Below, one piece after another: positions 57,314 to 64,000 of a DNA stretch of 64,000 nucleotides. Location of the stretch: the NCBI GenBank assembly GCA_007844125.1, contig CM017572.1, positions 29,079,008-29,143,007 on the forward strand, written 5' to 3'. The position numbers were made by a program, and so were the translations under genes. This stretch comes from Sinonovacula constricta. Taxonomy: Eukaryota > Mollusca > Bivalvia > Cardiida > Solecurtidae. How positions within the stretch are numbered: position 1 is the first letter of the stretch; each line of letters begins with the position of its first letter. The notes beneath the pieces are model-generated. The model did no database searches, was not told the origin of the DNA, and saw nothing but the letters and a program-made list of their open reading frames with translations.

Positions 57314-59499
57314 GTAAGTAGCCAAGAAGTTTTTATATTTGGTTACATTTGGCCAATGCATATATTTGCAGAAACATCGATGGATCTAACAAATGGTTCC
57401 CTTATGGGCAATTGTCAGCGCTCTTACATGCAGTAGAAAGTGAAATTATAGCGGCGCTGACTTCGGACAGCCACACATTTCGGATAGGACAAAGGACAAA
57501 TTATTAATTGACACCTACATTGAAATATTCTCTAAAATACTTTATTTCCTCATAGGTTAGTGTTGTAAATATTTTCTCGCCATAGCTATCTGCCCAGGTA
57601 GCCATGTAGAGTTCATGACTTCAGAGCAAAAGGTCGTGGATTCAAGTGATGTGTTTAAACAATCATTGTGATTGTTTTGTTATTTTTAGTTATTCACACA
57701 TTAATTTAAACTGTGAATGTTTTAGCACAATTGTGTAATTAAGGGTATTTAAAGTTTCAAATGGTCATGATTAAAGTATTAAAGATGTGAAAGTATGCCA
57801 TTGACTGTGTGACATTGACTGATATCGGGATATATATATATATTTAAATGATGATGTATTGTTTTTAATTATTTTTTACTATTAAAGTTTATTGATAAAT
57901 TCTTTTCGGTTTCGGTCCTGGGCCGTTTTGGTATTGGGCCTTTTCAGATTTGGGCCTTTTTGACCCTGATTCAGGGCATCCTATGTTCTAATGCTTACTT
58001 ACACTTGAATGAATTTTATGATAATTTATAGAAAGATTATAGTCTACCGGTATCCTGCAACAAAAGGTACATGTATTAAACTCTGTTTCTATGCCATTTT
58101 TTAAAAGAAAAAAATATGTAATTTATAGTTTGACCGGACCATATTTCAGTTCCTTAAAATTTTGCTCCATTTCAGCACTCCTCCCCTTGTGATGACAAGT
58201 TTGAACACGTCAAGATAATTGACAGTTTGATTGACAATTATATGGGGTGGATTACATGTCATTCTGTTAGACCAGGTAGAGGCCTGCACTCTTTCCTATA
58301 CATAGTTGAACCAAGGTTTTAAGTCACAATGATGCATGATATGATGCAGAGTAACCATAAAGCTATTTTATTTTATGTTATTCTTTTTTAAATCTTTTTT
58401 CTTAATATACACTACAAAAATAATTTTATTATTTTTTCAGCGAAAAAAGTCGAACAATGACGATGACAGTCCAGCAAGCCATACCCGAGGCCAGGGCCTA
58501 AAACGTCGTTCAATTCATGACAAGCAGTCTCCCGCTAGCTCACCACGGAACTCTCGAAAGTCTAAGGATAAGTCTCCTGGCGATTCTGCCAATGAAAGAT
58601 TGTATCCTCAACCTGACCTACCGGATACTGAAAATGAAAGTAAAGATGATGTTGATGGACATTCAGAAAACTCAAGAGAGAATCCGCAAGATGAGGGTAG
58701 AAACAGTGAAATAAATCGTAACAGAGCCAATCAAAGGGACAATTCACATTTGTCGTATTTTGTCCTAATTTTGGGATTAATAATCTTAGTGCTTAGTGTA
58801 GTATGTCTGTTGTTAGTGGTAGTATGTCTGTTGTCTTTGATTGGACAAGACAACAATCCATCTTCTGATTTGAAGACAACTACTCCTCTTGCTGAACGTT
58901 TTGTAAAAGAATATGAAAGCTTAAAACCTAAGTTTCCATCTCAAGATCCTCGTCTTTGGCAAGTTGTAGGTTCGGCCATTAAACGGGTTTTGACTGATGA
59001 CCCAGCAACTTACCCGGCAGTGATCCTTCTAGCTGTGCCCCAAGGCGGAGCTATGACAGCCACCTGCTTGTCAAGGCATGTGGTCCAATTAGTGAACACT
59101 CTGTTTGACATTGAAGTAGATGTTGTAATTAACTGTTTACGTCTCACACAAAACTCACCGGCAGAAACAAAATTTGAACTTGACGAAAGTTTAAAAACCA
59201 TCCTTCAACGTAGTCGTGGTGTGGTTCTGGACAACTTTCACCGGTTGCCTGCCCAGGGGGCGCTGTTGATGCACGGCTACTGTGATGGGGACGATGCCCC
59301 TTTCAAGAACGCTATAATTGTACAAGTGCTCCAGATGGATGAACAACCCGCTCACCTAACTGAAAGGGATGTCGAAGCGTACCTGAACCGACTCTGGGAG
59401 AGTGAACTTGGTGTCGATGAAATGCCAGCTCTGAGAAGCAGGATTGCTAACAATATCGCCATTGTGACTCCAGAGAAGGATATTGTTTGTAATAATTGA
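57302..59499 (+). CDS. TOR1AIP1-like: LAP1/LULL1-like torsin activator (TOR1AIP family)
   Basis: Proposed join(57302..57313, 58441..59499), 356 aa. The main exon encodes a charged Ser/Asp/Lys-rich nucleoplasmic or cytoplasmic tail, one transmembrane segment (about 109-138, with SYFVLILGLIILVLSVV), then a luminal domain (139-356). The luminal part carries family signatures LMHGYCDGDDAPFKN and LRSRIANNIAI. In human LAP1 the Arg of LWSRIS is the arginine finger that completes the active site of torsin AAA+ ATPase; here it aligns with R338 (59,440-59,442). Known role: a membrane protein of the inner nuclear envelope or ER that stimulates torsin ATP hydrolysis. The N-terminal tail is far shorter than in vertebrate LAP1, which lies closer to the single invertebrate form. 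Gene identity is firm; the first exon is tentative. Confidence 0.82.
57590..57655 (+). mobile_element. tRNA-like SINE remnant in LAP1-like intron
   Basis: GCCCAGGTAGCCATGTAGAG...GGTCGTGGATTCAAGTG resembles an A box/B box pair. It is heavily degraded. Confidence 0.4.
58441..59499 (+). CDS. Main exon of the LAP1-like gene
   Basis: The acceptor TTTTATTATTTTTTCAG ends at 58,440. The exon begins CGA AAA AAG and runs 352 codons to TGA at 59,497. It holds all recognisable domains in one exon. Confidence 0.85.
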   Translation, partial: RKKSNNDDDSPASHTRGQGLKRRSIHDKQSPASSPRNSRKSKDKSPGDSANERLYPQPDLPDTENESKDDVDGHSENSRENPQDEGRNSEINRNRANQRDNSHLSYFVLILGLIILVLSVVCLLLVVVCLLSLIGQDNNPSSDLKTTTPLAERFVKEYESLKPKFPSQDPRLWQVVGSAIKRVLTDDPATYPAVILLAVPQGGAMTATCLSRHVVQLVNTLFDIEVDVVINCLRLTQNSPAETKFELDESLKTILQRSRGVVLDNFHRLPAQGALLMHGYCDGDDAPFKNAIIVQVLQMDEQPAHLTERDVEAYLNRLWESELGVDEMPALRSRIANNIAIVTPEKDIVCNN

Positions 59500-59784
59500 C
59501 GTTGTCATTTACATACATATAATAGATTATCCAAAGGTCCAAAACATGTATCGTTGCGGTGAAGCAACAAACGTACATTAAAATGAAATATCATCACTTG
59601 ACCAAATCTCGCCGTTCTAAATTCTGTTGTAGTATGCTTTTAAAACTCTTAGCTCAATATTTCCATACTTTAAGGATATTTTCTGTTAATTGTTTAAGGC
59701 TAGAGAGTTTTAATGAAGTATTTTACCATTTTAATTTAAGCTGTTTTTAAAAACGTTGAAGACAATTTTGATAACGAGATAAAA

Positions 59785-59790
59785 AATAAA
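59785..59790 (+). terminator. Polyadenylation signal of the LAP1-like gene
   Basis: AATAAA 286 nt after the stop codon. Confidence 0.55.
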
Positions 59791-60024
59791 CAATTTTGAC
59801 AGTGTGGCATATGATGTTATAACATAGTTTTAAGCTTAGATGTTGTGTGAAACGTTACATGTATCCCTAAATTCAAATTTGTGCTGTGATTTTTTTCAAA
59901 GATGGTAAAAGGCCAAAAACAAATTTCAAAATTATTATTTACTTGTCATTGTCACCATTTTACCTTCCTGTAATCACCAATTTCAACTGTTGTATTTGCT
60001 TTTACACTATCCTGTAAGAAAGAA

Positions 60025-61172
60025 GATATCTGTCACATTAAGTGTTGATATCTGTCATATTTAGTGTTGATATCTGTCAAATTAAGTGTTGATATCTGTC
60101 ACATTAAGTGTTGATATCTGTCACATTAAGAAGTGTTGATATCTGTCACATTAAGTGTTGATATCTGTCACATTAAGTGTTGATGTCTGTCACATTTGTT
60201 GATATCTGTCATATTAAGTGTTGATATCTGTCACATTAAGTGTTGATTTCTGTCACATTAAAAAGTGTTGATATTTGTCACATTAAGTGTTGATATCTGT
60301 CACATTAAGTGTTGATATCTGTCACATTAAGAAGTGTTGATATCTGTCACATTAAGTGTTGATATCTGTCAAATTAAGTGTTGATATCTGTCGAATTAAG
60401 TGTTGATATCTGTCACATTGAAAAGTGTTGATATCTGTCGCATTAAGTGTTGATATCTGTCATATTAAAGTGTTGATATCTGTCACATTAAGTGTTGATA
60501 TCTGTCATATTAAGTGTTGATATCTGTCATATTAAGTGTTGATATCTGTCATATTAAAGTGTTGATATCTGTCACATTAAGTGTTGATATCTGTCACATT
60601 AAGTGGTGATATCTGTCACATTAAGTGGTGATATCTGTCACATTAAGTGTTGATATCTGTCATATTAAAGTGTTGATATCTGTCACATTAAATGTTGATA
60701 TCTGTCATATTAAAAAGTGTTGATATCTGTCACATTAAAAAGTGTTAATATCTGTCACATTGAGTGTTGATATCTGTCACATTGAGTGTTGATATCTGTC
60801 GCATTAAGTATTGATATCTGTCATATTAAAGTGTTGATATCTGTCACACTAAAGTGTTGAAATCGGTCACATTAAGTGTGGATATCTGTCACATTAAGTG
60901 TTGATATCTGTCATATTAAAGTGTTGATATCTGTCACACTAAAGTGTTGATATCTGTCACATTAAGTGTTGATATCTGTCATATTAAAGTGTTGATATCT
61001 GTCACATTTAAAAGTGTTGATATCTGTCACATTAAGTGTGGATATCTGTCACATTAAAGTCTTGATTTCTGTCACATTAAGTGTTGATATCTGTCACACT
61101 AAAAAGTGTTGATATCTGTCACACTAAGAAGTGTTGATATCTGTCACATTAAGTATTTATATCTGGCTACAT
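60025..61172 (+). repeat. 22-bp minisatellite, about 50 units
   Basis: Unit GTGTTGATATCTGTCACATTAA. Spacers vary (AAG, AAAAG, AAAG) so unit length is 21-25 bp, and CACATT/CATATT variants are interspersed. It starts about 240 bp past the LAP1-like poly(A) signal. Confidence 0.96.
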
Positions 61173-61380
61173 TTGCTGAAGAACATTTTGTAAAAAGATT
61201 GAAAACTGTAAATCTGTTCAAGTCTCGTTATCTACTTTTAGGTTTTTCCCTTTATTGTGCTCTTGATGAACTATAATCTGTGTTTATACAATATTCAATA
61301 TTTTTACAAAGTTTTCTTCTATATATTATAATTTATCTAACTACCATTGATGCACTTTATGTTAATAAGTAAAACTTGAA

Positions 61381-61600
61381 CCGTCCGCAATAGCTCAATT
61401 GGTAGAGCATCGGCTTGCGGAGCGTGAGGTCGTGGGTTCAAACCCCGACCGGGTCAAACCAAAGACTTTAAAGTTGGTAGTAGTGGCTCCCCTCCTAACG
61501 CTAGGGGCTAAGGTGACAGCATTACGCCTGACTCGTCGGTGTCAGTATAATGGACCGGCCGAGTTCAGTCCCTGGGCACCTCGTAAGTGCTCCTGTGCTA
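61381..61600 (+). mobile_element. tRNA-derived SINE with intact A and B boxes
   Basis: TAGCTCAATTGGTAGAGCAT (A box) and GGGTTCAAACCCC (B box) at correct spacing. The acceptor ends do not pair (GTCCGCA against CGGGTCA), so it is not a tRNA gene. A SINE body (AAACCAAAGACTTTAAAG, GGGCTAAGGTGACAGC) follows. Confidence 0.8.
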
Positions 61601-61722
61601 TAATGATAGAAATGTCGCTGCACAGTTTGGTAAAAATGCCTGCAAATCCAATACCTAAAACTTGATGTCTCCACTGTATAAACATCTTTATATAAAACAT
61701 TAACTGGATGAGACTATTGCCC

Positions 61723-62096
61723 CAATCGGAACACCTCGGATAATTCACGAATCATCTCTCGGATGTATGTAGGTAGTCGGATTACCTTGGCCATTTCCCT
61801 AAGTGGGACTTCTTTTGTGACGGACGTTAAAACAAAGATGGCAGCTTAATATAGGACGATGCCTGTAAAACTTCACTTTGTGGCTTCTTTAAATTTAAAT
61901 CATCTGAGTTTTATTTACCCGGCACAGCAAAGAAACAGCTGTCAAACACCTCCACTGTTTATGTTGTGTACATTTTAAGCATATTTTTATGACTTCGGCC
62001 GAACAAAACGATCGTGATTTCTGTAAGTATCATTGCACCAGATACATCCGAGGGATGATTGTCCCGAGGACGGAATTACCCGAGGAGTTCCGATTG
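61723..62096. mobile_element. Palindromic element with separated arms
   Basis: The left arm CAATCGGAACACCTCGGATA is mirrored by the right arm CCGAGGAGTTCCGATTG, with a second paired block, CTCGGATGTAT / ATACATCCGAG. About 250 bp lies between, including the first exon of the gene at 61,989. Confidence 0.7.
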
Positions 62097-62413
62097 ACTC
62101 TTGCACCTGTTCCCCTTTGTTATAGGTGGTGTCCAGCAGTTTACTTCTATCTAATACATATCTTACCCCTGTTTCAGTGCTCCAGATAAGCATCATTTTA
62201 TCATTTTTACAAATTGATTTTGATGTAAAACAAATTGAAATTATAATCTTATCATACGAAAACGATTTGGGTAAGTGGAAAACGATTTATGATCGATTTC
62301 CTCCTCGTTTTGTTTACAGTAAAAATTATCAAGACAGAAATGTATATACACACCAGTTTGGGCAAAACTTACAGGGTAAAAGATACGGAGTGAATTTAGC
62401 AGTCAAATCAGAG
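61989..62413 (+). CDS. First two coding exons of an unrecognised gene (partial)
   Basis: join(61989..62022, 62178..62413). Exon 1 gives MTSAEQNDRDF plus one base to donor GTAAGTAT. The acceptor CCTGTTTCAG at 62,177 supplies two bases to complete L12, then 78 codons run to donor GAG/GTATGT in phase 0. The 90 residues include an Ile-rich stretch (SIILSFLQIDFDVKQIEIII) and a polar, Tyr/Phe-rich stretch (KWKTIYDRFPPRFVYSKNYQ; FGQNLQGKRYGVNLAV). The other phase choices hit stops at once, which supports the model. The family is not recognised, and further exons are presumably beyond the window. Confidence 0.5.
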
Positions 62414-63957
62414 GTATGTAACATGATGTGCTATGGTAAAAATCACACTGTATGATTAGTGCCATGGCTGCTTCTAGGAAACTGGTCGGATATTTAAAAA
62501 AATTGTCAAAACAATCTTGAAGTGAAAACTAATTGACCAAAAAAATTATCTGGAGTCTTGCTGTTTTAGGGAAATCGATGCATAAACTTATACTTTAGTT
62601 AAAGTAAAAGCTGTTTTTAGATGGCGGGTTGCCCCACATGGTATGTTGCCTCACATGGTGGGTTGCCCCAAATAGCAAGTTTTTCTTTAAAATTTCAAAT
62701 GCATCTACAGCATAAAGTTCTGCACCGATTTTGCTAAAATGTTCAGGTTTTGTTAGTATCAATCAGCACAACAATGTCCACCTTTTTTCGTCCTTTTAGC
62801 CTTAGTAGAACCAGCGCTATTGCAAATTATTTCAAAGTTTTGACGTTTTGGGGGTATGTTGCTTGTTCCTGATTTCTCTGACAAAGTGCAAGTGCTAAAA
62901 AGGTGAAAATTATACGGTCGTACTCAGAATATGACGTAGTTTCCTGTAGCAGAAAACTAAATTGATCAGTCTGTACAATCCTGAGCTGCATCGTCTCAAA
63001 GTTGACTGTTCCGGAATCTCGGCAAAAAAATCTTATGTTACCAATTTTCAAAACCTCATTACTCTGTCAACTTTATGAATTTTTCGCTGAAACTTCACCA
63101 GTGTGTAGTGCTGGATATGCCGAACATTTCATCCGCAGGTACTATGGGGATCGGACTTACCGTTTAGCCACAATCCGCAATTTAGTGGAGTATACCTACG
63201 TACATAGTTACAAGCCGTTAAGCCTATATAGTTGTACAGGTACATACAGCCTTCTGCCACTGTAAGTGTCAGCGGAGGTTAACTCGCTACTGCAGTACAG
63301 CTATTCACCTGTGTATATACACCTCCCTGTTGCTGCTGAACGAAGTCGCTCTTGTGTTTAACGCTTGATCAATTTTCAAAGTATCGTAACTCTGACTGTT
63401 TTGACAATATATCGCTGAAACTTCACCCGTGTGTCATCCTTGATAACTCAAACATTTCATTCACTGGTACTTTAGCAAGCAGATCACTGGTTTACAATTA
63501 TGTGACTATTATAATTACGTTTAAGGAGCTTTGCATTCATTTGCTTCTATTTGCTCTTAGCAAAGACTGCTGCGTGTTTTAAATGCTGTCTAAGGGAGAC
63601 AAGTCTGTTAACAAGTATTCTTGTGAAGCTTGATGAGTTACATTCTTTGTTTTAATGATGTGATGTTAGCACGCGGCGTTGTCATCTCTACTTAAAATTT
63701 ATTATAAAGCAAGTTTATTTACGCGCTCATGATAAACTAATATACTAACTTTGTACATTTTGGTATGTTTAAAATTAGTATGCATTCGATGATGATTCTG
63801 GGTACACACTGTTCACTTACACTACATGTTTAAACATTAATTACTAGTCTTCATATATGAGCTATTAAGCAACAAACTGTTTTCAAGCATCATCAAAATC
63901 CAGCTGCAAGCATAGGATGACCCAGTTTTTGCCTTTCAGCAAAAAGCATCTTTCTAG
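62414..63957. other. Putative intron, degenerate repeats
   Basis: Short direct repeats at 62,628-62,675 (GGTTGCCCCACATGGT) and two diverged copies of a roughly 150-bp block (63,045 and 63,375, sharing CGCTGAAACTTCACC.GTGTGT). No further exon could be supported. Confidence 0.45.
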
Positions 63958-64000
63958 TTTTAATTGTATTATTTTATTGTATTTATTTAAATTTAAAACT
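63958..64000 (-). repeat. Edge of a repeat shared with 55,214
   Basis: 43 bases identical to 55,214-55,256 and cut by the window end. It probably marks the 3' end of another copy of the OTU-associated element. Confidence 0.8.

Noticed and set aside
58375..58440. N-terminal Phe/Leu-rich signal anchor of the LAP1-like protein
   Set aside because: This is the polypyrimidine tract and acceptor of the intron, read through in frame.

Overview
The window is AT-rich eukaryotic DNA with spliced genes, dense tRNA-derived SINEs, MITE-like elements and several minisatellites. The repeat types (elements ending in CAGGTGAGCTAAAA, tandem units containing CCCCTGGCGGCCATG, SINEs with tRNA-like heads) and the RING-less B-box/NHL genes fit a bivalve mollusc, probably a heterodont clam. 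The species cannot be fixed from sequence alone.

Layout. Positions 1-23,470 and 34,652-53,840 are two diverged copies (A and B) of one segment in direct tandem orientation. Each carries one minus-strand gene with the same structure: a 5'UTR exon, a coding exon with two B-boxes, a coiled-coil exon and a last exon with most of a beta-propeller. All donor and acceptor sites, phases and stops agree between copies, giving intact proteins of 588 aa (A, 20,898 to 4,910) and 591 aa (B, 51,889 to 40,370). The fourth zinc site of B-box 2 is completed only by joining the exons. Each segment starts, beyond the 3' end of its gene, with a 31-bp minisatellite. The copies differ by datable insertions and deletions: a 600-bp foldback element with an 8-bp target duplication, a 908-bp insertion with a 6-bp duplication, a SINE cut down in B, about 5 kb of repeats in A intron 1, and separate insertions of a 146-bp tandem-repeat element.

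Positions 23,470-34,651, between the copies, are mostly repeats: a 60-bp minisatellite of about 42 units with no length change, two TTAA-flanked MITEs, a (CT)n tract, a 25-base G run and a SINE. No convincing gene was found there.

Positions 53,840-64,000 hold single-copy sequence: a truncated OTU-protease-like ORF (minus), a plus-strand gene for a LAP1/LULL1-type torsin activator (TOR1AIP-like) followed by a 22-bp minisatellite, a tRNA-derived SINE, a palindromic element, and the first two coding exons of an unrecognised plus-strand gene that runs out of the window.

The B-box/NHL genes are of a type greatly expanded in bivalves. Their propeller exon differs more between copies than adjacent intron does, which suggests diversification of the binding surface. 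The LAP1-like gene is an unrelated housekeeping neighbour acting at the nuclear envelope and ER.
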